Positions 12,401 to 21,330 of a stretch of 64,000 bases of DNA are shown piece by piece. The DNA is from Lycocorax pyrrhopterus obiensis (taxonomy: Eukaryota; Chordata; Aves; Passeriformes; Paradisaeidae). The notes under the pieces were generated by a model. That model had not been told where the DNA came from. It was given only the letters and a program-made list of their open reading frames with translations, and searched no databases. The position numbers were made by a program, and so were the translations under genes. Numbering within the stretch: the stretch's first letter is position 1; the number at the start of each line of letters is the position of its first letter. Location of the stretch: the NCBI GenBank assembly GCA_014706295.1, contig JACSVZ010000007.1:59348975-59412974 (forward strand), given 5' to 3'.

Positions 12401-14240
12401 AGTTTTGGACTGAGCACCTGTCTCATCTCTGCAGCCCTTCATTGCAAAGGAGAGCACTCCCTACACAGCTGTTTGTCTAGGAAAGCTGGAAAGGTGTGAT
12501 CACACCTGCACCCAAACTTCTGTCATTCCTGGGCTTGGCCCATTTTCCTGGCACTGATATGCTTGTGCCTTCAGCAGCAAAAGTGGGACTAAGACCCACT
12601 GTTTGGTGCAGAAACTTACTCCAGATTCCAAGGCAGCCTGGAATAGGAGCCTGTGGTGGATCCCAGGAGGGCTGTGGGGAAGGTGGGGAGGTGGATGATG
12701 CCTTGAAGCTCAGGAGGCTGGGGTACCTATTTCCAGAAAGACCTGAAGCATTGGCCTTGACAGTTGTGGCAGTGGGAGGAAAAGATGAAAAGGACCTCGG
12801 AGAGGCTGCCAGAGCTTGTGGAGATGGAGAGGGAGAAGGTGTGAAGACCAAAGAGCCAAAGGGCTCCCTCAGAAGGATCTCTGTGGACTGAAAGATGATG
12901 AATGGCATTTGATGTGAGGAGAGCCACCAGCACCACCACAGGTCACCTTTTCTCTCAGGCCTTTTGCCTCTCTGTAGTGACAGTTTTGAGTGGTTGGGCT
13001 TGCCTAGGAGGAGTTGTTATCCCCACCAGGTTTCCAGCCTTTCTTTGGGCGTTCCAATACCTCTGTATGCTTTGTAGGGCAGGTGTGTGCCAGATTTACC
13101 CCACAGCACTGGGGCTCCTGGGGTTGTTCCCTGTCTGTGTCCAAGTGAGATGTGATTGCATGCTGTGGAAGGGAATTCATGCACACCAGCCGGCCCAGTG
13201 CTGTCACCTGTCACACGCTGCCAGAGGTTTGCCTGTTTGGGGGTGAGGATGTGACACACATGGAAAGCAGGTGGGCTGCAGTGCGGATGTGGTGAACCGA
13301 AAATGCGACTTTAGCTGCAACAGTGCTGAAGTCTTTTCTGTGGGGTAGAGGAGGTTGTTTTAGTGATCTTCATTTTCCTATTTATGTCAAAAGCCTCTTT
13401 TTTCCCCCTTTCCTTTTTCCTATTGCAATTCATTTATTCTAAAATCTCCAGAATAAATCCTCAAGGAACAGGAGATGATTTTTTTTCCATTGCTGAATGC
13501 CTTGATATATCCTGCCAGGTCCTCTGCTCTTTGCTGGTAATGTTACATCTGAGACCACAAATCCCCTCGAGGTTCAAAGTCACTTTGTCCCAGCATTGTG
13601 CAGCATCCCCAGAACACAAAGGGCTATAATGGAAAGAGAAGCAATTTGTGTGTCTGTGTTTTCAGACTTCATACATTCAGAGGTTTATAATGTCCAAAGG
13701 GTAGATCAAGATAATTAAATACCAATAAGCAGAGATAGATGAGCCCTGTGCAGATCAGTTTGCCGCACAATACAATACAAACTACCAGGAGCTTTTGTAA
13801 ATGTGTTGAAAATAGAAAGAATTCATTTTTGTTCCTTGTGCCAAGGATTACTTGAACTCACACCTCTCTTAAACAGGTATTTGATAAAATCTTCATCCAG
13901 CCTGATCTTCCTGTGGGGACCTTAAAAAACCCCTGTAAATTAACTTCATACAGGACAGCCCAGGTTGTGGCAAGTTCAAAGTTTTCTCTACAGGGTGAAA
14001 AATGGACCAACCAGGTTTTTTGAGTATTGTCTTGTTGCCCCTGTTGATTTTTTTTTCACTCATCCTGGCAAACCAAAGCTTTGCTATCAGAAATGTGTGT
14101 ACCACATCTGTGATGGTCAGCAGGAGCTCAGGGTTTGCATCCAAGGTTTGAAATCAGACCTCTGGTTTTCCCTTGCAATATTACGTGGTGATGAGCAGAG
14201 CTGATTGTATTGCATGAGACTGTTCCAGGTCACCTGAGGA
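9464..14240. other. Unassigned DNA, no gene recognised
   Basis: About 4.8 kb without a recognised repeat. The segment near 12480-12910 is open on both strands for more than 130 codons and is GC-richer than its surroundings. The two open frames are mirror shadows, and neither has domain-like composition, a Kozak-quality start or splice sites, so I do not call a gene. T-rich runs occur near 13380-13430. Confidence 0.45.
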
Positions 14241-14334
14241 CTGTACAGGAAATGGTGAAATAAAGTCCTGGGTTGCACTGCAATTGAGATCCCTAAAGCA
14301 AAAAAAAAAAAAAAAAACCCAGCTTTTTTTTTGC
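14205..14334 (+). repeat. AATAAA plus A18 and A/T hairpin tract
   Basis: An AATAAA word at 14259-14264 is followed 36 bases later by 18 A (14300-14317), then CCCAGC, then 9 T (14324-14332), bounded by GC on each side. The A and T runs can fold into a short hairpin. The arrangement might be the remains of a polyadenylated insertion abutting the tail of the neighbouring CR1, but no target-site duplication is evident. Confidence 0.45.
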
Positions 14335-14352
14335 TTTATTTATTTACATACA

Positions 14353-14860
14353 ATTATAGAATCATTAAGATTGGAAAAAACCTCCAAGATCTTCAAGTCC
14401 AACCTTTGACCAATAAACACCCTGTCAGCTAAACCATGGCACTTAATGTCACCTCCAGGCATTTCCTGAGCATCTCCAGGGATTGTGACTCCACCGCCTC
14501 CCCGGGCAGCCTCTTCCAATGCTTGACAACCCTTTCCTTGAAGAAATTGTTCCTGATGTCCAACCTGAACCACCTGGGGCACAACTTGAGGCCATTTCCT
14601 CTTGTCCTGTCCCTTGTTCCCTGGGAGCAGAGCCTGTGCCCCACCTGGCTGCACCCTCCTTGTCAGGGAGTTGTAGAGAACGAGAAGGTCCCTCCTGAGC
14701 CTCCTCTTCCCCAATGTCAGCCCCTCCAGCTCCCTCAGCTTCTCCTCATCAGACTGCTTCTCCAGGCTCTTCCCCAGCTCCCTTCCCTTCTCTGCACACA
14801 CTCCAGCCCCTCAATGTCTTTCTTGATGGGAGGGGCCCAAAACTCATCCCAAGACTCCAG
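14353..14860 (-). mobile_element. CR1 LINE, 3' region
   Basis: This is a well-preserved antisense CR1. Starting from its 3' end at about 14353 it shows ATAGAATCATTAAGATTGG, 'gaccaataaacaccctgtcag', the 'ctccagggattgtgactccac' block, 'cttgaggccatttcctcttg', the 'gagcctgtgccccacctgg' block, and 'cctcctgagcctcctcttcc'. It ends near 14860 in the 'gacattgaggggctgg' segment (sense). Its left neighbour is an A/T-run tract. Its right neighbour is the endonuclease part of a CR1 on the same strand. Confidence 0.95.
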
Positions 14861-15457
14861 GTAATTTACATCTGTTCAACTGAACTCGTGTAAGAGAGCA
14901 AGGGCCAGTGATGCTGACATTTCTCCCAGATACTTAGGGAATATCTTGCCTGCTTCTTTATGCTGCCTGGGAGGTTTATACCAGACCCCCTCCATGATAT
15001 CTGCTGTGTTGGCCTTCCCCCTGATTCTTACCCAAAACTACTCAACTCCGTCAGCACCATCATTAAGCTCTAGACAGCTGGAACCCTCCCTTACATAGAC
15101 GGTGACCCCAGCGCCTCTCCTTCCTTGCCTGTCCCTTCTGAAGGGATAATCTGGGAAGCTTTCCAGCATCATCTTTGAAAATGAGAGCTCAGTGCTTTGC
15201 TGGGATTTCTTTGGTGGAGGAATGCTAATAGCAATGCTGAAGATGTGCCCTGATTGCACCCTAAAGAGTAGGAAGACGAACAGAATAGCCATTGGCTACA
15301 GCACTCCAGTGTGGGACTCATCCCACCACGGCTCTGGGATGGCAACTATGTCCTGCTTTTCCTGCCATGCAACCACTTCCAGCTCCCACACTTTGTTGTC
15401 CATGCTGCACAAAGTGGCGAGGAAGCACTTCAGTTGAGCTCTTGATCTCACTACCTT
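14861..15457 (-). mobile_element. CR1 endonuclease region, interrupted
   Basis: The minus strand encodes pieces of the CR1 ORF2 apurinic-like endonuclease. The first is a segment around 15457-15290 corresponding to the 'SMDNKVWELE' and 'ETWWDESHTG' type block (degenerate). After an insertion comes PFRRDRQGRRGAGVTVYVRE followed by GSSCLELNDGADGVE (about 15145-15040), then a stretch equivalent to 'ANTADIMEGVWYKPPRQ' (about 15020-14960). The frame is broken by stops and small indels. Together with 14353-14860 it forms one CR1 lacking the reverse-transcriptase middle, or two adjacent copies. It is a dead element. Confidence 0.85.
15146..15289. repeat. 144-bp duplicated block, copy A
   Basis: This block is identical base for base to 34617-34760, in the same orientation. 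Here it sits inside the CR1 endonuclease coding region, between the CR1 words equivalent to 'atGGCTAT' and 'CCCTTCAGAAGGGACAGG' (minus-strand sense). The GCTAT at one junction belongs both to the CR1 target and to the block, as expected for a 5-base microhomology. Outside the block, the flanks of the two copies are unrelated. Confidence 0.97.
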
Positions 15458-15684
15458 TTTGGAGGGGATGAAAGGAATAAGAAAAATGTGTCTTTACAAA
15501 CAGACCACGAGAATCTGCTTGTTGATAGGGCCAGGGACTCATGGATAGGGAAGTAACAAAATAAATTCTCAGTTCTAGAAAATGTTGCTAAATGACGTGG
15601 ACTATTGCTCAGCCACGGCCATGTTAAATTCCTGAACTTAGAGAAAAAGAACAAAAGCCTAACAGAATTATGAATAGTGTTTGG

Positions 15685-15685
15685 T

Positions 15686-15716
<31 letters not shown>

Positions 15717-15731
15717 ATATATGTATATATA
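15685..15731. repeat. (TA)n microsatellite
   Basis: About ten uninterrupted TA units are followed by TATATG-type variants. No gene overlaps it. Confidence 0.95.
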
Positions 15732-16324
15732 AAACAGAAGGTGCATATTAGAGGGGGCCATAGAGTAGGCGATTCAGGAAGCTGTACCTTCCGAGTACCT
15801 CAGGCAATGGGGGAAGGAAGAGGGTGATGCACCTGGAAATTCAGATGAAAACGAGGCTGCACCCTCCAACAATTTGAGACACCCCATAAGAAATGTCCCA
15901 TGGCCTCTCCCTTTATTCAGATAACATTACAAGACTCCTCTGTGTCTTTTCCAGACATAAACCCTTGGCGCTGTGAATTATTTCTGCGTAGGGAGATGCC
16001 CTAATCCTTCAGTGGCCGTTCTCAAATTCTTCTCTGGTTTCTAACACATCAAGAACCCCTGTGTCCTTCCTGCTGCACGGATCTCCCACGGCTCTCTGCC
16101 GGCCGCACACCGGAGCTCCCAGCTCCAGCTGGCAGGGCCTCAGCGCCCCGTGCCCTGTGCCCTCCCGCCCCGACAGCCGCGCCAGGCTCTGCTCGCTGCC
16201 CTCATGGTGGCACTCCTGGCCCCAGTGCTCTCCAAGGGCTCCTCCGGGGGCACCTTCCTGCGGCCTTTCCCTCCCTGCACCAGGCCCAGCAGCAACCTGC
16301 AGAGGGGCTGTTTACAAGCGCCTG
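15732..16324. other. Unassigned DNA, GC-rich at right
   Basis: No gene recognised. From about 16050 the sequence becomes GC-rich and open in several frames on both strands. The implied peptides are proline- and alanine-rich with no recognisable domain, so I treat them as composition effects. Confidence 0.45.
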
Positions 16325-16606
16325 GAGGCACAGCGCCGGGGGCAGTGGCTTCCCACTGACAGAGGGCGGGCTTAGGCTGGAGATGTGGAAGAACTTCTTG
16401 GCTCTCAGGCTGCTGAGGCCCTGGCCCACGCTGCCCACAGCAGCTGTGGCTGCCCCATCCCTGGCAGTGTTCCAGGCCAGCTTGGATGGGGCTTGGAGCA
16501 ACCTGGCCTAGTGGAAGGTGTCCCTGCCCTTGGCAGCAGGCTTGGAACAAGATGATGTTTAAGGGCCCTTCCAAGCCCAGCCCTTGTGTGATTCTGTGAT
16601 CACAGG
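16325..16606 (+). mobile_element. CR1 LINE, 3' end
   Basis: The plus strand shows the CR1 3' end in order: 'ggcagtggcttcccactgac', 'cttaggctggagatg', 'gctgctgaggccctggccc', 'cagctgtggctgccccatcc', 'caggccagcttggatggggc', 'caacctggcctagtggaagg', and 'gtgtgattctgtgatcac' at the end. The full 3' tail is present and the 5' side is truncated. Confidence 0.93.
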
Positions 16607-16849
16607 GCCCGGGGGCAGCCGGGCTTAATTTCTGATTAGAACCAGTTCAGTCCTGGAAGACTGGTTGAGTTCAAGGAGGCTGTTCACAAGCCCACATTCC
16701 CAGCACGTGAGATTTACCACTACTCTAGGTCTGGCTGAGATCAACAAAGTCTTGCACGATCCAGATTCTGTAATATTGTCGTTTATTGAATCAAGAACAA
16801 AGCAGTTTGCGCCTTGCCACTCATAAATGCACTAACTATAGAGCATTAA

Positions 16850-17095
16850 TATGTATCACAACAGATAGTGACACTAGCTATGTTCTATATTGTTACTGTT
16901 TAAACATAATTACCTATTCAAATATTATTAATTTTATCATTATATAATAATTACATATATTGTATCTTTGATATTATTTATATTGGTATATTGTTTTGTT
17001 TAATTATATTTTTATTATTATATGTGATAATCAATAAATGTTATAATATATAATATGTATACACTATATACCTATCTATGAAATAAAAGTCTAGA
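16850..17095. repeat. AT-rich low-complexity core
   Basis: About 245 bases consisting largely of A and T with many TATA, ATTA and TTAT words, set between GC-richer blocks. No exact tandem unit is visible. Confidence 0.85.
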
Positions 17096-17116
17096 TTCTT
17101 ATGTATGCAAAATTTC

Positions 17117-17152
17117 AGGTCAGCGCCAACCGAGTTGGTGCAATGCTGACCT
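17117..17152. repeat. Strong inverted repeat (hairpin)
   Basis: AGGTCA then GCGCCAAC, a CGA loop, GTTGGTGC, a five-base bulge, and TGACCT. The inner stem has 8 pairs (one G-T) and the outer stem 6 pairs. It lies in the region I read as the leader of the LTR-like element. Confidence 0.85.
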
Positions 17153-17345
17153 ACAGGTGTCCCTTCCGGGGACAAGGAGAGGCACCGTCCATTGACCGAT
17201 GGTGGGCCAGCAGCGCTGATTGTTCCTCTCAGTCTTTTTTGCCCTGTTTCTTTTTTCTTGTTCTGTCCCACATTCCTGCTTCTTTTATACTCTCATTTTT
17301 GGCCCTTCCCAAAGGCCGGGAACAATTGCAGGCTACAGGTGGGGT

Positions 17346-17850
17346 TTGGTGACTTTGGCCATGCACGGAAGGCATGTGCTCTCTTCATGTGTGTTCTTAG
17401 GAGTGGGAAAGTTCATACGCAAGTGGGGCTCAATGTGGATCTGCGTGACTGTTTCTGGAAAAGGAAATGATACAGGGAGGTAGAATAAACCCTCCCGTGG
17501 CCCTCCACCTGCTGAGGTGGCAGGAGAGGCCGTGGGACCTCTGCCAGAGTCTTTGCACACATCCTCTTCTCCTTAAAGGAGCAGATTTGTAACAGAGCTC
17601 GTTCTGCGCAGTGAAGGGGCGCGAGGCCAATGGCGGTAGAGAGGTGCAGGTGCTCTTCTGGGCCTCAGGGAAACAACATGGTGCTGAGAGGCCTCTGCTT
17701 CACTCCAGACGTCATTGTGTACTTGGGCCTGGCTGGAGCCAGGGGCAAGATAGGTGAGAGGCCCAGCTCCTGTTTTTCTCAACCAGCCCCATCAATTCGT
17801 CGCTGACTTCAAGCAAGTCTGCCGCACATCTGACATTTAGTGCAATGGCC
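17346..17850. other. Unassigned DNA 3' of the ITPRIP-like gene
   Basis: No gene recognised. It may include distal 3'-UTR of the minus-strand ITPRIP-like gene. No AATAAA is visible on the minus strand until 16787, inside the LTR-like block, so the real poly(A) site of that gene is not settled by sequence. Confidence 0.4.
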
Positions 17851-17915
17851 GAGCACTGGAACGCATTGCCCAGAGGTTGTGGAGTCTCCTTCGCCGGAGA
17901 TAGTCAGCACTTTCC
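17851..17915 (+). mobile_element. Small CR1-type LINE remnant
   Basis: 'gagcactggaacgcattgcccagaggttgtggagtctcc' matches the CR1 block that normally precedes the 3' end. Only about 65 bases remain. It lies about 110 bp beyond the stop of the minus-strand gene, so it is probably in that gene's 3'-UTR. Confidence 0.6.
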
Positions 17916-18025
17916 CTTCGCTCTCTGTATCCCACATTCTCCCCTCTTTTCCCCTGTACTATGAGGTGGTTCTCTGCTGCCAGCTGCGAGCCCCACAAGC
18001 ACAGCTCTAAGCAGGAGAGCTTCCT

Positions 18026-19714
18026 TCAAGGAAGATTTTCAAGGATTTCTATGAACCACGTTCGCAGATCCATATACTTGCTCATCAGCTGGGAGTGGGC
18101 AACCGGATCCATTACCAGGTGATGGAAGAGATTGCACGTCTTGGCCATTTGGACCTCTGGGGGCAAACTGATCTCCTCAGGGAGCCTCCGGTTGCCCACA
18201 ATGAAGTGGTTGAGGCGTCTCACTTCCACGCATAAGCGCAGGTCCTCGCTGATATCCACCAGTCGCCTCACTAAATCTCTCCTGCGCCACCGTGACACAG
18301 GTATGATGTTCAGGAGGTGCATGACAATTGTCTTTGTGGTATAGGTGGAAATGCCTAAGCCCAGCTGAAGACGGGTGAAGAACTGCAGGCATTTGAGGTG
18401 CAAGCTGTCATGGGGGGCCTGCCTGGCGATGTACTTGAAGAACTTCACCTCTGCCACAGCGTAGGTCTCAGGCCACGTTGTGCTTGGGGTGCAGGCCTCT
18501 CTAGGCTGGCCGCTCACAAAGATGTCTGAGTCGCCTTGCCGCACCCCGAACAGCACCTCAATCCGGAAGCTTTCTCTGCCGTTGGTCACCTTGAATTGGC
18601 AGGAGCATCTGGAGGGCAGCAGCACTAAATGCCAGGTGTGCGACTGAGGCAAAGCCGGCCAGATGGCTCTCACCAGCTGGTAGAACCAGTGGGCAGTTTT
18701 CTGCACATCGAGGTAGGATGCAGTGCACAGCGTGTGAAGGAGGCTGGGATCCTGATTCCTCCTCAGCTCCTCCTCGGGGTGGTGCAGGAAGCACAGCATG
18801 TTCTCACCCTGCTGCTCCCTCGTGCAGGTGCACTCCAGCTGCACACGGACACGGAAGTTCCTCACGCGCCTCTGCCCCTCCGTGTCCAGCTCCAGGTGGA
18901 AGGTGTGCCCTCGGGGAGGAGTCATGGGTACGAGCACGCGGTACACAACATCCTGCTCGCGGGGACTCCAACCTTCGAAGGCACTGCCCACCCCGATGGC
19001 TCGCTGCAGGACCGGGTAGAAACTGTTGGACAAGACGTGGCCAAAGTAAATTGTGAAATTGGCCATCAGGTCAATTGTCCACTTGCAGCCTTTCCGCAGG
19101 TCCTGTATAGGCCACTGTATGGTCTCCATTAAAATCCTTCCAGTGTAATCTTCAATATCAACTTCAGGTGCATCATTATGGTTGTTTTCTGCATTTGCAG
19201 CCTCATTGACAACTTCATTTCCAGCGTCATCTCCTTCATTTGCAGCACCATTGCCGACTTCCTGTACGTTGCCATCATCATTGTTGTCTTCCTCCCGATT
19301 CGCATCATCGTCTTCTTCTTCTTCTTCATTTCCAACAGCTTCTTCTTCATTTGCATCCACATTTCTGACTTCCTCTTCATTTGCACCATCATTTTCTTCT
19401 TCCTGTTCCTCTCTCCTCAGGCTCCTTTTCCTCCAGATAAACCATACGGCCATGCGAAGGAGCAGGAGCCCAGCAATGGCCCAGACCATCCGGTGCTGCA
19501 AGGCAGACCAGAGCAGGTCTCCCCAGGCCCCTCCACTCTGCTTCAGCGTGAGCTGCTCCACTTCCCACTCCAGAAAAATCCTCTCCGCTTCCTGGCTCAT
19601 CGCACGCACCTCCACGCGCAGACGCATCGCCTCGTCCAAACCATCACCCACGGGCTGCAGGTACTGGACTAGGCCTTGCAAGAGCAAGAACCAGAATGCC
19701 AAGAGATCCATGGT
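18026..19714 (-). CDS. ITPRIPL1: ITPRIP-like membrane protein, 561 residues
   Basis: The start codon is at 19711-19709 (ACCATGG, excellent Kozak context), just after an acceptor (CCATCCTCCCGCAG, ending 19715). The stop TGA is at 18028-18026. Residues 1-12 are hydrophobic, 25-58 are charged and helix-prone, and 75-93 form a membrane segment followed by WRKRSLRR. Residues 100-188 are an acidic, Asn/Ala/Glu-rich low-complexity stretch. From about 205 to 550 comes the Mab-21/ITPRIP nucleotidyltransferase-like fold, with GSAFEGW at 242-248 and a helical C-terminal half ending NHFIVGNRRLPEEISLPPEV (501-520). Family members are membrane proteins; ITPRIP modulates IP3-receptor calcium release, and catalysis is not established. 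It appears intact. The call to family is firm. Assignment to ITPRIPL1 rather than to a lineage-specific paralogue is less sure. Confidence 0.88.
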   Translation of the reverse strand, partial: TMDLLAFWFLLLQGLVQYLQPVGDGLDEAMRLRVEVRAMSQEAERIFLEWEVEQLTLKQSGGAWGDLLWSALQHRMVWAIAGLLLLRMAVWFIWRKRSLRREEQEEENDGANEEEVRNVDANEEEAVGNEEEEEDDDANREEDNNDDGNVQEVGNGAANEGDDAGNEVVNEAANAENNHNDAPEVDIEDYTGRILMETIQWPIQDLRKGCKWTIDLMANFTIYFGHVLSNSFYPVLQRAIGVGSAFEGWSPREQDVVYRVLVPMTPPRGHTFHLELDTEGQRRVRNFRVRVQLECTCTREQQGENMLCFLHHPEEELRRNQDPSLLHTLCTASYLDVQKTAHWFYQLVRAIWPALPQSHTWHLVLLPSRCSCQFKVTNGRESFRIEVLFGVRQGDSDIFVSGQPREACTPSTTWPETYAVAEVKFFKYIARQAPHDSLHLKCLQFFTRLQLGLGISTYTTKTIVMHLLNIIPVSRWRRRDLVRRLVDISEDLRLCVEVRRLNHFIVGNRRLPEEISLPPEVQMAKTCNLFHHLVMDPVAHSQLMSKYMDLRTWFIEILENLP

Positions 19715-19862
19715 CTGCGGGAGGATGGAGAGCAGGCCTTGAGTGGGGCGGGGAGGGAGGCAGCTGGCAGTGGGGGCAGCAGGGTCGGGAATCACAGGGG
19801 TCTGGGGCCAGGAAGGACAGGGCCCCAGACAGCTGGCAGGCAGCAAGGCCTGTCCCGCTGCC

Positions 19863-19898
<36 letters not shown>

Positions 19899-20027
19899 CT
19901 GTGCCCTGCCCGAGGCTCTCCCGTGAGGGGCTGTCCCTGCATGCAGGCGGAGAACCCACGCCCTGGTGCAGCGTTTCTGCCCCGGCCCTTGTCCCCAGCC
20001 CAGCCTCCCCGCCACGTGTGCACTCAC
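19715..20027 (-). other. Predicted intron with (CAG)11 tract
   Basis: On the minus strand a GCG|GTGAGTG donor at 20028/20027 and the CCCGCAG acceptor at 19715 define a 313-bp intron in the 5'-UTR of the ITPRIP-like gene. The coding frame happens to stay open through it, giving a false 104-residue extension rich in alanine that begins at a GTG, not an ATG. Within it, 19864-19896 is a perfect (CAG)11 on the plus strand, (CTG)11 on the gene strand. Confidence 0.7.
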
Positions 20028-20120
20028 CGCTTGCCCAAGCAATCCAGGGCCAGCGTTACCTGCTGGGGCCTTTTACAGCTGCCCCCACTGTGACACGTCC
20101 CCCATGATGTCACAGGAGCC
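20028..20120 (-). promoter_or_regulatory. Predicted 5' exon and promoter of ITPRIP-like gene
   Basis: Upstream of the donor, on the minus strand, there is a TATA-like TGTAAAAGG about 45 bases before the donor, and further upstream TGACATCA, close to a cAMP-response element. This places transcription start roughly at 20035-20050 and a very short non-coding first exon. It is a prediction from motif spacing only. Confidence 0.4.
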
Positions 20121-20287
20121 ACAGCACACCACAGCCAGGCCAGCCCTGCCCTTTGTCCCCAGCCCAGCTCAGCCACTCAGAGTGGCCCTGCTGTACTGCT
20201 TAAGGCTGCTGTTGAGTGAATCTTCTTCCAAGAACTTCCCTTGGTCTTTCTTTTGTCTTTCTTATCAGCTGCCCTCCATTGGCAGTC

Positions 20288-20692
20288 TCATAGATAGCCA
20301 TGTTGGAAGGCAGCCTCGAGGATCATTGAGTCTAAGCCTTGACTCCACACTGCTTGAGCTGCACTTAAATCTCTGTCGCCGAGGTTGAAAAAGACCCTGA
20401 AGATCGCACAGTCCAACTGCAAACTTAACACTGCCTACTCCACCAATCAGCCGCGTCCCCAAATGCCACATCCACACGACTTTTAAACCTTTCTGAGGGT
20501 GCTGACTCAGCCATTTCCCTGGGCAGCCTGTTTGCAAGCTTGAGATCCTCTTTATTGAAGGACTATTTCCTGGACATCCAATCTAAAGCTCCCGTGGTGC
20601 AACTTGAGGGGATTTCCTCTGGTCGTATTGCTTGTTCCCTGGGCTACCAGAATGAGCCCCACCTAGCTACAACCTCCCTTCAGGGACCATCT
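20288..20692 (-). mobile_element. CR1 LINE 3' ends, two nested copies
   Basis: The plus strand first gives a short antisense CR1 tail (20288-20337: 'agccatgttggaaggcagcc', 'gaggatcattgagtc'). A second antisense 3' end follows at 20377-20692 ('gaggttgaaaaagaccctga', 'ccgcgtccccaaatgccacatcc', 'gcaacttgaggggatttcctctgg', 'gagccccacctagctac'). Both are clearly diverged. Confidence 0.8.
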
Positions 20693-21060
20693 GCAGCGTG
20701 TCAGGAGCTTGGGCTGTGAAACCAGCTCCTCGTGGAAGAGAGACGGGTGATGCTTTTGCACTGGCCTTCCCACGATCCAGTGGGACCAAACGGGTTGTCG
20801 CTGGGCAGGAGAGTTTCAGGCTGCCAGGAAGTGTTTCCATGTGAGGAGAACCTTTCTGCCAAATACATCGACCAAGGGAATCCACATCCTTCCAAGCAGA
20901 AGGAAAAAATCGGAATTTTCCTTGTAGAAAATGGAAAGGTTTGGAGTGCAAGTCAGTGCTGGAATGTGTCGGGGATGGTCTGATGCCGTCCACGTTGGGT
21001 GCCATTTAATACCATCCCTGCCCGGCTCCGTGGGGTCCCGCGTGCTCCCACAGACACTCG
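20693..21060. other. Unassigned DNA
   Basis: No gene or repeat family recognised. The open frames on both strands are short and overlap. Confidence 0.45.
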
Positions 21061-21064
21061 GGCA

Positions 21065-21330
21065 GGTTCAGTATATAGTCAGTGACATAGAGTTGGGAAG
21101 GATATTTGCTTGCATTCCGGCAGGAGGATTTATTGCATCTTCACTGTCGAAGGTCGCAGTGGCAAATACCCCGAACACGTGACAGGTCGATCTTAAGTAC
21201 AGGGGTTGTGGCTAACTCCAGGAGCCAACCAGCGAATCAGAACTGGAGTACATTACCACAACCAAACAGGCATCCTGGGAGAGGCCCCTTTCCCTCACTA
21301 TAACCGATAAGCCTTTGGCACCAGAGACTG
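21065..21330 (-). mobile_element. LTR-like fragment
   Basis: On the minus strand a CAATAAATCC poly(A)-type word (AATAAA at 21134-21129) is followed by 'tcctgccggaatgcaagc'. It is preceded by a segment with TTAAGATC and repeated 'ggctcctgg'-type words. This resembles the R/U5 part of an avian endogenous-retrovirus LTR. No internal retroviral genes are present. It has the same orientation as the LTR-like element at 16.7 kb but is not obviously the same family. Borders are approximate. Confidence 0.4.

Larger units (their letters stand above)
16745..17345 (-). mobile_element. Solo-LTR-like element (ERV type)
   Basis: Read on the minus strand, the block carries a TATAAAAG box (17289-17282), a GC-richer leader, then an AT-rich core. 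Near its end is an AATAAA polyadenylation word (16787-16782) followed by about 40 bases. That order of promoter, R-like segment, poly(A) signal and short U5 is the layout of a retroviral LTR. No gag, pol or env reading frame lies beside it, so a solo LTR is the simplest reading. I could not fix TG/CA ends or a target-site duplication, so the borders are approximate. Confidence 0.5.

Noticed and set aside
12477..12908. Overlapping open frames of 131 and 143 codons on opposite strands
   Set aside because: They are mirror shadows in a GC-richer patch, with no domain, splice-site or start-codon support.
15038..15292. 84-codon minus-strand frame starting MAILFVFLLF
   Set aside because: It is a chimera of the 144-bp insertion and a broken CR1 endonuclease, not a host gene. 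Its hydrophobic start is antisense intron-like sequence.
18132..19742. Several plus-strand open frames opposite the ITPRIP-like gene
   Set aside because: They are antisense shadows of a GC-rich coding exon; the minus-strand frame alone has domain structure.
19712..20023. 104-residue N-terminal extension of the ITPRIP-like protein with an alanine run
   Set aside because: It begins at GTG, contains a well-formed donor and acceptor, and the real ATG sits in an excellent Kozak context right after the acceptor. The alanine run is the CAG repeat read through the intron.
16745..21330. The two LTR-like blocks as the paired LTRs of one provirus containing the ITPRIP-like gene
   Set aside because: The two blocks do not look like the same LTR, no retroviral gene lies between them, and the gene has its own promoter and intron.
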